The notes: generated by a model not told the origin, from the letters alone. A DNA stretch of 64,000 nucleotides from Arcicella rosea (GCF_014204325.1 NZ_JACHKT010000022.1:1-64000), one strand, 5' to 3'; shown: positions 36,811 to 47,200, counted from the stretch's first letter. Made by a program: numbers and translations.

Positions 36811-37075
36811 AATTCAGAATATTATTTTGTTTTAAATTCACAATTGAATAAAAAACCAAAGGAATCCTATCTCCGAGATAGGATTTTCCATCTTTTTGAT
36901 AAGTTGACCTATCTCCGAGATAGCTTGTCCTATCTCTGAGATAGGTGTTCCCTTCTTTTTGATAAGTCGTCTTGTTTTCGAGATAGGTTTTCCTGTCTTT
37001 TAGATGGGTTGTCTTGTCTCTGAGATAGGTTTTCCTTTGTTTTTGATAGCTTGTTCTATCTCAGCCATTGGTTTG
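36811..37075. repeat. Array 1 of alternating 21-bp palindromic units
   Basis: After an A-rich lead-in (36811-36865), units alternate every 21 bp between CCTATCTCCGAGATAGG-type and CCATCTTTTTGATAAGTTG-type, giving a 42-bp period from 36866 for about five periods. Both unit types are small palindromes. The lead-in and units are closely related to the array at 42032-42338. There are no unique spacers, so it is not a CRISPR array. Confidence 0.8.
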
Positions 37076-37108
37076 CTCTTAGCGGATTCATTGTATCAAC
37101 TCAAAAAA

Positions 37109-37732
37109 CTATTTTAGTGTCTCTTTTTCGTAGTCATAAAACAAATTTGCCTCTTTGAAATTCTCTTTTTTATATCTGCTCAAAAAGTCTTTTCCTAAAA
37201 ATGTACTGGCTATTTTGTTTAAGGGAATAATGAAAAGTTCGGCAGGGTCAGAGGCTACTCCGCCTACGCCAATGATGATAAATACCTTTTGGTTTTTATC
37301 GCTTTCGTATTTTTTATAATTCTCTAATTGACGTTCTGTGCAGCATTCTACGCCATTTTTATAGTATTCGCTTCTGTATTTACATTCTACGCCAAAACTT
37401 TTATCGACATCTTTCCACTGAAATCGCATGGTGAAGTCTGGGTTTGAATTACTTTCTGGATATACTCCATTGACGAATTTATCGCTCGTCCAATCGGTTA
37501 CTTTAAAGTATTTTTTTGAAAATTTCTGCACAACAAATTTCTCAAAGTCATCACCTTTTTCTTTGTCGGTGGGTGCTTTGGGGCTTTCTTTTTCAAGGGG
37601 TTCAACATTTATTTTTTCTGGTTGAGCTGCTACGGGTGTATTTTCTTTTTTGTTAAGTACTACAACGCCAATGATGATGGACGCAAGCCCAATGATAATC
37701 AGTGCGATTCCTAATGTCATATTATTTTTCAT
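37109..37732 (-). CDS. Membrane-anchored PD-(D/E)XK nuclease-like protein
   Basis: The protein is 207 aa. One N-terminal membrane helix (about 7-27) is followed by a charged linker, then a restriction-endonuclease-like fold from about 60. The candidate active site is Asp in NPDFTMRF and Glu-x-Lys in GVECKYRS. It is 19 bp downstream of the large RM gene on the same strand, so it is probably co-transcribed. Anchored nucleases of this type are seen near restriction systems. The actual activity is unknown. Confidence 0.65.
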   Translation of the reverse strand: MKNNMTLGIALIIIGLASIIIGVVVLNKKENTPVAAQPEKINVEPLEKESPKAPTDKEKGDDFEKFVVQKFSKKYFKVTDWTSDKFVNGVYPESNSNPDFTMRFQWKDVDKSFGVECKYRSEYYKNGVECCTERQLENYKKYESDKNQKVFIIIGVGGVASDPAELFIIPLNKIASTFLGKDFLSRYKKENFKEANLFYDYEKETLK

Positions 37733-37751
37733 GGTTTAATGTATGATTGTT

Positions 37752-40700
37752 TTATTCTACGCCTACCAAATCAATTTCTTTCATCAGTCGGTCGGTTTCG
37801 TTGAGTGCTACGATGATTTTTTGGTAATGTAAAATGTCTTCAAAATTTAGTGTTCTGTCTTTACGGTCTTTGAGCCACTTTTGGGCTGGTTGGTAGCCAC
37901 CAATATAAAACTCCCAAGCAATTTTTGGTACTTTATCAAAATACTGACTTTCGTTGATATATACTCTTACAAAATGCTCTTCTGTGGCTTTGGCGACTAT
38001 TTTACCTACTTTATCATCACCTGCTATCGGATATTCTGTAATATATTCTTCTACGACGGAGCTTTCTAATAAATGTATTTGACGGATTTGTCCACCCAGA
38101 TTTACTAATTTTTGGAATGTTGGTAAATCTCTTGGATAGGGTACTCTCGGGAAGTCTATTTTCAAAAATTCTTTATACTTCTCTCGATAGTTGGGGCTAT
38201 GCAATACGGCATAAATATAATCTAAGACATCAATAGGAGCAAAGGAGTTTTGAGTGTTGAATGAGGAGTGATGAGTTTTTTCTGCTTCAAATGCTATTCC
38301 TAAACCATCCACCATTTGTTGAATAATTGTTGGATTCAGATTTGGTGTTCTGGCTGTATTTGCTCCAAAATTTAATTGACCTGTTTGGTCTGGATATAAG
38401 TAAAGTGGGAAAACATTAGCTCTCTCTTTTGTCTGGATAGAAATTGAATTTCCATCAGAAATATTTTTAGTAACAAATATATGTTGGAAATCAAATGTAC
38501 TCTGTTGTTTACAAACAATTAGGGAAATATTATTTTTTTCAAATAAGTTATTCATAACTTCTCCCCTTGGATATGCCATAAAACCTTTAGACTTTCCTGT
38601 AAAATATGTATCTCTTAAATCAAAAGGTCTATAAAATATTTTACAATAATTGCCTCCTAATTTAGTATCTGTTTTGGCTGTTTCAATTTGCCAGTCTCTT
38701 CCATCTTTATCTATTTTGTATTTCCTTCTAATATCATCACTTTGAATATTTTTGAAATCCATAACAATTTCTTTAATCTTTGATTTATCAAATTGTATAG
38801 TTACGGAATCTCTTTGAGTTTCAATACCAACAGAATAAATATTAAATAATTCTGAAAGAATTACTCCCTTGTTGTAGCCTTCAAATTCATCAAAATTCTT
38901 GGGGACAAAAAATAAATTTGGTAAGGTATATTCTAAATTCGTCCATTCTATTGTTTTAAATGAACTTTGATGTAAAAACTGATATTTATAGTCTCTTTTT
39001 CCTCTTAATTCATGATAAAATACTTTACCTAATTCTTTTTCTTTTTTCTTCCCTGTTTTTACAAAAATATTGATACTTACGCCCTGCATAATGTCAAATA
39101 CATTTTGGTCGGCAGAACCGTCTAAAGCCACTTCTTTTTTCTTAGCGTTTCCGTGTAAATCAAGGATATAAACAGTATCAAAACTTTCTAATAAATGCTT
39201 TCTCATTTGGCGATGAGTAATCCCATCAATAAAGCTATTGTTAGAAATATAAGCCAAAATACCTTCTCCGTTTTTGTCAATAAAATGTTGCCCAAAACGG
39301 ATAAACTTAATATAATCATCATCTAAATTTATTTTTCTTTCATTCAATTCTTTTTTATAGTCTGCAATAAGATTTAGAATCCATTCATTTTTATTGGTAC
39401 TACTTACTGCATAAGGTGGATTGCCAATGACACACATCACAGGCGTATCACGTTTGATATGGTTGGCTTCGTTGGCTTCTGAACTGAGCCAATTGGCAAA
39501 AAGTGTACCTGTATCGGGATGATGTTCTTCTAAACTATTGGTGAGGAATATCCTCAAACGCTCAGTACTAATTCCACCTCTGGGGGTTAGGGGGCTTTTA
39601 TAGCCTGTTTCAGTCAGGAGTAAATCCAACTGTAAATGAGCCATCGCATAAGAAGCCATCAATAATTCAAAGCCATTCAAGCGAGGAATTAGGTGTTCGC
39701 TCACATATTTACTCCAAAGTCCCGTTTGTCCTTTAAACTTTTTGTGGATGTGTTTTACTACTTCTGCCAAAAAAGTACCAGTACCCGTAGCAGGGTCGAG
39801 AATCTGTACTTTATGTACTTCCTGTTCAATCTCTTTATACTTTTTGGTTTTATTATCAAAGGTTTGGGTCTGTACTTTTATGCTTGTTTTAGAAGTATCA
39901 GCCAATCCTTGTGGTAAATTAAATTCCGTTTTCAGGATTTCATCTACGGCTCTCACGATAAAATTCACCACAGGTTTAGGCGTGTACCAAACCCCACGAG
40001 CTTTGCGGAGTGCTGGGTCGTATTCACTCAAGAAATTTTCGTAAAAGTGAATGATAGGGTCTTCCATGCCCGTAGTTTTGCCATAGTCTTTCAAGAGTTC
40101 GGCAACATTACAAGCCAAGAAAATTTCTACCAAATCATCCACAATCCAAAGAATACGGTCGTCGAGGTCGGGGCCAGCAATGTATCCAAATAATTTACGG
40201 AGAAAAGGATTTGTTTTGGGGATTAACTCTGCGGCTTCTTGTCGGCTAAAAGTAGGCAAAGTGGGGTCGTGCAAACGAGCGGCAAACAAACCATAAGTAA
40301 TGGTTTGGGCATAAATATCTGCAAAGCCTTCGGGCGTAATATCGTGAATCAAAATATCCTTAAAAGCCTTCATTTGGTCTTTTAAAGTACTATCGGACGG
40401 CGTTCCGTTTTCATTATGCGTTTCATCAGAAGTTAAAGCCCTTTCGATGATATTTGAGAGTAATCGAGCTTTACCAGCCATCATTTCAGAGAGTTTTTTA
40501 GAACTCTTGATAGACTGCCCAATATTGGTACAGAAGGATTTTATTAAATCGGTAAACTCATCAAAGTTTTCTGGGAGTGCTTCAATTGTATTATTCTGTA
40601 CTTTCCCGATGGCAATTTTCTTTACAAATTGTCCATCACGATAAAGGTGAAAAGCCAGATAATCGGTAAAAATAATATTATTAAGTGATTTATAACGGTC

Positions 40701-40970
40701 GAATTGTTCTTTGTTTCCCGACAGTTTTTGTCCGTCTAAGTCCTTATCGCCAATATCTTTTGCTTCGATATAGCCGAGTGTAATGCCTTTGTTATTGGTA
40801 AGAATATAGTCGGGCGAGCCACATTGTTGTCGAGTAGGCTCATTGGTAGCCATTACAGTAGGCATAAGGCTTACAATAAGGTTTTCTAAATTTCCTCGGA
40901 AAGTATGTTCGGTGGTGTTTCCTACTTTGAATTTTCTATGAATATTTTCGATGTATTGCTGTATAGTCAT
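37752..40970 (-). CDS. Single-chain restriction-modification enzyme (nuclease plus N6-adenine methylase, type IIG/ISP-like)
   Basis: The protein is about 1072 aa from the ATG at 40968-40970 (MTIQQYIENIHRKF). The further 38 codons upstream lack family character. The N-terminus carries a PD-(D/E)XK site (Asp54, Glu69-x-Lys71 in SPDYI ... YIEAKDIG). The methylase has motif I DPATGTGTFLAE (Asp392) and motif IV NPPY (Asn517). The C-terminal half is an ISP-type specificity region. The helicase of type ISP enzymes (about 500 aa) is missing, so cutting near the site, as in IIG enzymes, is more likely than translocation. No separate specificity or regulator gene is present. A short-repeat unit is incorporated in frame near residues 897-910. 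Confidence 0.85.
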   Translation of the reverse strand: MTIQQYIENIHRKFKVGNTTEHTFRGNLENLIVSLMPTVMATNEPTRQQCGSPDYILTNNKGITLGYIEAKDIGDKDLDGQKLSGNKEQFDRYKSLNNIIFTDYLAFHLYRDGQFVKKIAIGKVQNNTIEALPENFDEFTDLIKSFCTNIGQSIKSSKKLSEMMAGKARLLSNIIERALTSDETHNENGTPSDSTLKDQMKAFKDILIHDITPEGFADIYAQTITYGLFAARLHDPTLPTFSRQEAAELIPKTNPFLRKLFGYIAGPDLDDRILWIVDDLVEIFLACNVAELLKDYGKTTGMEDPIIHFYENFLSEYDPALRKARGVWYTPKPVVNFIVRAVDEILKTEFNLPQGLADTSKTSIKVQTQTFDNKTKKYKEIEQEVHKVQILDPATGTGTFLAEVVKHIHKKFKGQTGLWSKYVSEHLIPRLNGFELLMASYAMAHLQLDLLLTETGYKSPLTPRGGISTERLRIFLTNSLEEHHPDTGTLFANWLSSEANEANHIKRDTPVMCVIGNPPYAVSSTNKNEWILNLIADYKKELNERKINLDDDYIKFIRFGQHFIDKNGEGILAYISNNSFIDGITHRQMRKHLLESFDTVYILDLHGNAKKKEVALDGSADQNVFDIMQGVSINIFVKTGKKKEKELGKVFYHELRGKRDYKYQFLHQSSFKTIEWTNLEYTLPNLFFVPKNFDEFEGYNKGVILSELFNIYSVGIETQRDSVTIQFDKSKIKEIVMDFKNIQSDDIRRKYKIDKDGRDWQIETAKTDTKLGGNYCKIFYRPFDLRDTYFTGKSKGFMAYPRGEVMNNLFEKNNISLIVCKQQSTFDFQHIFVTKNISDGNSISIQTKERANVFPLYLYPDQTGQLNFGANTARTPNLNPTIIQQMVDGLGIAFEAEKTHHSSFNTQNSFAPIDVLDYIYAVLHSPNYREKYKEFLKIDFPRVPYPRDLPTFQKLVNLGGQIRQIHLLESSVVEEYITEYPIAGDDKVGKIVAKATEEHFVRVYINESQYFDKVPKIAWEFYIGGYQPAQKWLKDRKDRTLNFEDILHYQKIIVALNETDRLMKEIDLVGVE
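38245..38279. repeat. Dispersed short repeat inside the RM coding sequence
   Basis: GAGTTTTGAGTGTTGAATG and following GAGGAGTGATGAG match the style and units of the intergenic repeat after polA (32700-32760). Here they are read in frame on the minus strand as a His/Ser/Asn-rich linker (KTHHSSFNTQNSF). Confidence 0.55.
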
Positions 40971-41081
40971 TGGTGGATTTTGAGATAAAATGCTGACTTG
41001 CAATTTCGCTAAAAAATTATAAAAATGAAAAGAAGATTTTGGATGTAATGGTTGGATGGGGTATCCGCTTAGGGTATTTTT

Positions 41082-41260
41082 CAATGGGCTATGCCCATTG
41101 TTGATAGATTATGCCCTTTCAGGGCTTTGGGGTTTATTACTTCTTCTGCTGCTTCAATGGGTGATACCCATTGTTGGTAGATTCTGCCCTTTCTGGGCTT
41201 TTTGATTTATCTTTCAATGGTCGATGCTCGTTGTTGGTAGATTATGCCCTTTCAGGGCTA
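41082..41260. repeat. Three REP-like units upstream of the Y1 transposase
   Basis: The unit is CAATGGGYTATGCCCATTG followed by a GTTGRTAGATT spacer and GCCCTTTCAGGGC, at 41082-41127, 41155-41201 and 41215-41260. Each contains two palindromes. They directly adjoin the 3' end of the transposase gene. Confidence 0.75.
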
Positions 41261-41290
41261 AACGATTTTTTTAAACTCATAAGCAACTAG

Positions 41291-41743
41291 CTATTCCCAA
41301 ACATATCGTTCATCAAATTCAACCTTATACTTTTTTAGAAATGCTCTGTATTCGTCTTGAAACGTCTTTTTGCTATGATGTTCATGTTGATTTTGGATGT
41401 ATCGTATAACTATGTCGATTTCACTTGGATTAACCGAAAACGCCCCATAACCATTTTGCCAATAGAAATTTTTTAACGATTCATCTTTGGTTTTCATCCA
41501 TTTTGAAGCGTGTGATTTAAGTTCTTCTACCAGTTTCATTAGAGCTATTTTTTTTGATAGCATACAAAGTATATGAATATGATCAGTATATCCCCCAACA
41601 ATTATTGGCTGACATTCTAATTTTTTACAGATACCACCCAAGTAACTATGCAGTTCGCTTTCGTAGGGTGGGTGTATGAGTGGCTGACGATATTTGGTAC
41701 TAAATACAATATGTACATAATTTTTTACAAGTGATTGTCCCAT
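41291..41743 (-). CDS. Y1 (IS200/RAYT-type) transposase
   Basis: The protein is 150 aa. It has the HUH motif (DHIHILCML) and the catalytic Tyr in the following helix (IVIRYIQNQHEHH), as in REP-associated tyrosine transposases and IS200 TnpA. It also has the signatures NYVHIVFSTKYRQP and FYWQNGYGAFSV. It is flanked on both sides by REP-like palindromes, which are the expected substrates. The frame is complete with no interruption. The neighbourhood suggests it spreads or maintains these repeats. Confidence 0.88.
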   Translation of the reverse strand: MGQSLVKNYVHIVFSTKYRQPLIHPPYESELHSYLGGICKKLECQPIIVGGYTDHIHILCMLSKKIALMKLVEELKSHASKWMKTKDESLKNFYWQNGYGAFSVNPSEIDIVIRYIQNQHEHHSKKTFQDEYRAFLKKYKVEFDERYVWE

Positions 41744-41803
41744 CTATTAATTCGTTTAAGGTTAAAACTACCAATCAAAAATATGCTCTTTACCTCAATT
41801 TTC

Positions 41804-41980
41804 CAAGCCCTGAAAGGGCGGAATCCCATAGCACAGGGCAACGCCCTGTGGTTTGTGGTCACGGGGTATAGACGACGTTCATGTGAATATGATGGTTCAC
41901 ATGATGTGTTTTCAATGGGTGATGCTCATTGTTGATAAATCGTTACCCATTGTTGATAGATTATGCCCTTTCAGGGCTTT
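41804..41980. repeat. REP-like units on the other side of the transposase (one inverted)
   Basis: An inverted unit (GCCCTGAAAGGGCGG with CAGGGCAACGCCCTG, 41804-41850) and a direct, partly duplicated unit (41913-41980, CAATGGGTGATGCTCATTG ... GCCCTTTCAGGGC) lie upstream of the transposase. With 41082-41260 they bracket it. Confidence 0.7.
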
Positions 41981-42031
41981 TTTGATTTATCTAAGGGACT
42001 GTTGGGAGTGTTCATTAAACTGTGTTAATCT

Positions 42032-42338
42032 AATTCAGAATATTATTTGGTTTACTATTCATTTTTGAGAAAAAAACCAAACGAATCATATCTCCGAGAT
42101 AGGATTTTCCATCTTTTTGATAAGTCGTCCTATCTTCGAGATAGCTTGTTCCATCATTTTGATAGCTTGTCCTATCTCCGAGATGGGATTTCCTATCTTT
42201 TTGATAGCTTATCCTGTTTCTGAGATGGATTTCTCCTTGTTTTTGATAGCTTGTCCTGTCTCTGAGATAGGATTTTTCATCTTTTTGATATGTTGTCCTG
42301 TCTCTGAGATAGGTTGTCCTATCTTTTTGATAGCTTGA
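42032..42338. repeat. Array 2 of alternating 21-bp palindromic units
   Basis: This has the same organisation as 36811-37075: an A-rich lead-in with ATTCAGAATATTATTT, then alternating TCTCCGAGATAGG-type and ATCTTTTTGATAG-type units. There are about six 42-bp periods from 42087. It is in the same orientation as array 1 and about 5.2 kb away. A frame across it (42117-42338) gives a 14-residue repeat simply because 42 is divisible by 3. Confidence 0.8.
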
Positions 42339-42344
42339 TGGATT

Positions 42345-42384
42345 TCAAAAAAAAACACATCCGCCCAAAGAGAACGGATGTGTT
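42345..42384 (-). terminator. Terminator of the SusCD-FAS1 operon
   Basis: A 10-bp stem AACACATCCG/CGGATGTGTT (42354-42363 with 42375-42384) is followed on the minus strand by a run of nine T. It lies right after the last SusD gene. Confidence 0.85.
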
Positions 42385-42406
42385 TGTAATAAAAAGAGTG
42401 ATACGA

Positions 42407-44224
42407 TTATTGCAATTTGAATGGTAAAAACCAGTTGTCTTTGTTCATCAGTTTGCTTCTTACGGCTGCTGCATTGGGGTTATTGGCTTTTCTTAATTTG
42501 TCATATACTTTGTCTGCCAAGAAAGTTGGGTCTTCTCTACGAAGTGCCACTCTTACTAAATCGCCCCAACGGTGTCCTTCAAAAGCTAATTCTAAAGCAC
42601 CTTCTTCAATGATTGAGTTTTCAATAGCAATAGTACTGTCGCCAACTACGGTAGTATTTTTCAACATGGCTCTTCCTCTGATTCCCGTCGCTAAGTGCCA
42701 AGATGAACGATAACGTACTGGTGCATCGCCGTTTCTAGCATCAAAGTCGAATGGAGGAACATCAAAAGTATTCATCAAATTAGTTTTATCCGTGGCAGTA
42801 CCGTTATATACTGTTGCAACTCCGCTGTTTAATAAAGCAAAAGCTAACTTTCTACGTCCTTCACGGTTGGCAGCTTCAGCAAATTTCAAGTGTACATTGG
42901 CTGCTCTGTTCAAGAACCAACGTCCATTTTTTTCTTGCAAACTTTTCCCTACTAACGAAATTACAGAACCCGTCAAGTTCGGATTCAAGTAGTTATAAAG
43001 GTATTTATACACTACTGGTTTGCCATTAACTGTTTTGTAAGACATCTTTCCACGAGCATCAAAATTGAAGTTGTTCGTTTGTGTTTGCGAATTCCACATA
43101 TCTTGTACTTGTTGCGAAGGCTGTAATAAATATTTACCGCCTACATTCGAGAACAATTCTACGAAAGGATTTTCAGGTAAAAACTTATTGTCGAAAGGTA
43201 ATAACCAAAGCCATTCTGGGTCACGAGAAATGTTGGAAGTATTCGATACGCCATTGTAAATAGTATTCGAGCGGTCACGGGCGAAGATTGAACGCCAACC
43301 AGTGTTGTTGTTATCAAGCAATCTGTTTTCATCATTGATGTTGGCATCATAACTTACTGCGATTTGCCCCATACTTGTGCTGACTTGTCCACGAGTAATT
43401 TTGTATAAATGATACCAAACGTTAATATCAGTTGCTTCAAAACCAAGGCGGTCGGATGTTGTCATAATGTATTTATACATCGTAGCCGCTTTGGTAAATT
43501 GATTGTCCCACAAGTACAAATCTCCCAATAAAATAGTTTTATTAATGAAGAAAGTAGTAGGCGAGTAGCCATCCACGTTGTTTGAAACGAAGGTATTATC
43601 CAAAGTATAAGGGTCAAGATATACACTTGGAATCGTTTCCATATCCGTAATAAGTTGCTTAATCATTTCCTTTAAAGGAATAGCAGGTTTACTTGCAATG
43701 GCTGATACATCACCAATTTTTTCAATTGATTCTGTGATGTATGGAACACTGTTGTAGTGAATTGCTAATTGTAAATAAATCCAACTTCTTAAAGCAATTA
43801 CATCGGCATAACGTTGGTTGTATTCTGCTCTTTTGATTTTGTTGGTTTCAACCATTATCTTGAAATTCTTCAAGATGTCGTTACAGTTAAGAATTAATTC
43901 ATAATACGGGCGAGGGTTCGCATAAGCATTACTTTCTGTAACATTATGGTTATTGATTTCACGCAAGGCTACGTCGGCATTATCAGTAACATCTAGCAAA
44001 TCTGCACGGAGTTCATTTAATACAACATACTGTTTGGCAAGGGTCGAAAACTTACCATATAAGCCAATGATGGCAGCATCTGCATCGAAAATATCACGAT
44101 ACATTTGTTGGCTAGTGAGTGCTTCTTCAGGGTCGAGGTCGAACACTTCTTTACAAGAACTACCAACCCATACACAAGAAAGTACAGCTAGATTGAAGAT
44201 TATTTTTCTAAACATTGATTTCAT
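42407..44224 (-). CDS. SusD/RagB-family outer-membrane lipoprotein (pair 2)
   Basis: The protein is 605 aa with a signal peptide ending in a lipobox (WVGSSC), anchored on the outer-membrane surface. The N-terminal LDPEEALTSQQMYRDIFDADAAIIGLYG starts the TPR-like helical bundle. The C-terminal EEGALELAFEGHRWGDLVRVALRRED is the RagB/SusD signature. It binds a glycan or peptide and hands it to the SusC channel encoded 60 bp upstream (44285-47497). It is the last gene before the terminator. The ligand cannot be assigned. Confidence 0.92.
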   Translation of the reverse strand: MKSMFRKIIFNLAVLSCVWVGSSCKEVFDLDPEEALTSQQMYRDIFDADAAIIGLYGKFSTLAKQYVVLNELRADLLDVTDNADVALREINNHNVTESNAYANPRPYYELILNCNDILKNFKIMVETNKIKRAEYNQRYADVIALRSWIYLQLAIHYNSVPYITESIEKIGDVSAIASKPAIPLKEMIKQLITDMETIPSVYLDPYTLDNTFVSNNVDGYSPTTFFINKTILLGDLYLWDNQFTKAATMYKYIMTTSDRLGFEATDINVWYHLYKITRGQVSTSMGQIAVSYDANINDENRLLDNNNTGWRSIFARDRSNTIYNGVSNTSNISRDPEWLWLLPFDNKFLPENPFVELFSNVGGKYLLQPSQQVQDMWNSQTQTNNFNFDARGKMSYKTVNGKPVVYKYLYNYLNPNLTGSVISLVGKSLQEKNGRWFLNRAANVHLKFAEAANREGRRKLAFALLNSGVATVYNGTATDKTNLMNTFDVPPFDFDARNGDAPVRYRSSWHLATGIRGRAMLKNTTVVGDSTIAIENSIIEEGALELAFEGHRWGDLVRVALRREDPTFLADKVYDKLRKANNPNAAAVRSKLMNKDNWFLPFKLQ

Positions 44225-44284
44225 CTTATTTCGATAATTTTAACGATTAATTATGTCAGTTGACCGAGGGATTTTAGCTTGATA

Positions 44285-47200
44285 TTATAAACCAATTCTA
44301 AGCCCTAAGTGAAATGATTTTTGGATAGGCTCTAAAGTATTGTCAACGCCTTGTCCTACTACTGCATTTGTTGAACTAAATTCTGGATCATAACCAAGGT
44401 ATTTTGTGAAAGTCAACACGTTGTTTGCCGCAGCATATACTGTTAAATATTTCAAAACACTTTTGTCGATTGAGAAATTATACGACACTGAAACTGATTT
44501 TAATCTGAAATATGAACCATCTTCAATCCATCTGTTCGAGAAACGTGCATTTTGAACGGGGTCGCCATAAGTAGCTCTTGGAATATCCGTGATTTGTCCT
44601 TCGCCTCTCCAACGAGCAACCATCGCTGCCGATTGATTATTGAAGTTTGCACCAGATTCGATACTTTTACGAGTATAATTATATACTTCATTGCCAGAAA
44701 CAAAGCTACAAAGAGCATCTAAAGTCCAGTTTTTGTAGATAATACGGTTGGTAATACCTCCGTAGAAATCTGGATTTGGATTACCGATAATCTTTCTGTC
44801 TTGGTCGTCGATTACTTTATCGCCATTCAAATCTTCAAATCTAACATCACCACCTTGGAACGGCTTCAAAGAACCATCTGGTAATATCGAAGACAAACCT
44901 TCAGCATTTGCCTCAGCATTCGAAGCATAAACACCTTTTGAAGTATTACCGAAGAATACATTTGGACTTTCGCCCACACGGCTCAAGAAAGAAGCCTGAC
45001 CATAGTTAGAAATAATATCTGCATTGGCGTTTGGTAACTTATCTAATTTAGTTGTTGATTTAGCGATGGTTACACCCAAATCCCATTTCAAATCAGATTT
45101 GTTTAATAATTTGATGTTCAAACTTGCTTCAACACCCGAAGTACTCATGGCCGAATTGTTTGTCATGACATAACCTACACCTGCTACTGTTGGTAATTTC
45201 TCAGCGATAATCATGTCTGTAGTTTTGTTGCTGAATACATCAAGACTTAAACCCAAACGTTCGTGAAGAACGCTCATGTCTAAACCTGCATTGAACTTAG
45301 AGATATTCTCCCATTTCAAGTTTGGATTAGCAATGTTTCCACGCACAATTCCTTGAAGACCTAATAAGTTTTGACCAACATAATATTGTTTTGAAGCATA
45401 ATTACCGATGTCATCATTTCCAACACGACCTGTAGAAACACGAAGTTTTAATAAATCGAAAGGTCCATCTGCTAAGAATTGTTCCGAAGAAAGTAACCAA
45501 GCTGCCGATACCGCAGGCATTACTGCAAAAGGAGTACCGCCAATGCTGACAGCATCGCTCGTAGAAACATCTTTCCCAAAACGAGAAGAAGCGTCCATTG
45601 CCATTGTGAAAGCCAAGAAGTACTTATCAGCATAAGTATAATTTAAGTTGAAATAAGTATTCAACCAGTTATAAGTACCGATACCACCTTGGATATTGTT
45701 GTATAAAACAGAACCATTGTTTACACTGATTAATTGGTCGGTTGCTGAGTTATAAGCCAATACTTTGTCTTGCTCTATTTTAGAGCTAATAAAACGTAAA
45801 CCCACACGACCAGAAAGCTCATGAACGTTTTTGAATGTTTTATTGAAAGCTAAATACGTTTCGTTAGATACATTAAACAAACGTTTTGTTTGTGAACTCA
45901 ACTGGTTTAATGCCAATACATTTTTAAGGGTATCACTTACTAAACCATAGTTAGGAATAAAGCGGTTTTCTTTGACTTTATCGAAAGTAACTGCAATGTT
46001 CGTTCCTAGTTTGAAAGCATTTGAGATGGCATATTGGAAATCAATCACCCCAAAGAAACGATAAGCTTTATTTCCACCCAAAGTACTCGTAGCAGCCACA
46101 GCAGGGTTCCCCACCGAGAATATATCTTCATCAGCCAAGAAAGGAGAAAAAATCCCTTGGCTTGAAACACTATAATCTGTTAAGATTGGTGCTTTGATTA
46201 AGGCTAAGTAAAGAGGATTTGTTTTAGAGGCAAATCCGAAATCTTTGGTTTCAGCTTCATTGTATGAGAAACTCAATTTAGCTGCGGCTGTAAGTTTACG
46301 GCTTAAGTTCATATCAGCATTGAAACGAGTACTGTATTTCTCTAAAGTTGAACCAGCAACACCATTTTTATTACTTAAATAGTTTACCGAAAGGGCATAT
46401 TTTGCAATGTTATCACCACCCGTTACACGTAAATACATGTTAGTAAGCGGTTTACTTGCCATTACTTTTTTCTGCCAGTCGGTATCGTTATGATAAGTAT
46501 AATAATCAGGGTTCGACTTGTTGTCATTCATGTAAGGCAAACTTTCCATTTGTGCATTTGAATAACCAGCCGAAGAAAGAATATCTGTTAAATAACTTCT
46601 ATAACTATTGGCATTCATTACAGGCAAATTTTCAGGAGCAGCGTTCACTCCACCATACATAGCGAAGTCAATTTTTGTTCCTAATTCTTTTGCTCTTGAA
46701 GTCGTAATCATGATAACTCCATTAGCAGCTTTTGTACCATAAATTGCCGATGCCGAAGCGTCTTTCAGTACTGTAATATTACTGATGTCTCTTACATCAA
46801 TATAAGACAATGGATTATCGAAGTAGTTGTTATTCAATGAACTACCATAAATACCAGCATCATAAATAACGTTATCAATCACATACAAAGGACGGTTTGT
46901 TCCTTGGATAGAATTTAAACCACGTAAAGTAGTGAAGCTTCCTGCATTTGTAGTACCTGAATAACGAGTAGCGTTTAAGCCTGCTACTCTTCCTTGTAAA
47001 TAACTATCGGGAGAATCCGTAATTCTTGCCCAAGCGTCAGGAATTGCCAAAGCACTAGCAGCACCCACAACACGTTTCCCTGTTGAAGTACCAGAAGGTA
47101 ATCCAAAAGATTTTTCAAGTCCTGATTGATCTTGAATCGTAATCGTGATTTTACTGCGTTTAGCAACTGCTATTTCAGTACTTTCATAGCCCGGACATTC

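Noticed and set aside
41291-41743. Complete IS200/IS605 element with TnpB
   Set aside because: No TnpB-like frame is adjacent; the surrounding REP-like units fit a RAYT better.
42117-42338. Plus-strand 73-codon frame with a 14-residue peptide repeat
   Set aside because: It is a by-product of a 42-bp DNA repeat array; the related array at 36811-37075 does not keep a comparable frame, and no start signal precedes it.
36811-42338. CRISPR array
   Set aside because: Units alternate at 21 bp without unique spacers, and there are no cas genes.
45408-45635. Small frames opposite the SusC genes
   Set aside because: They are shadows of long, conserved outer-membrane genes on the minus strand.
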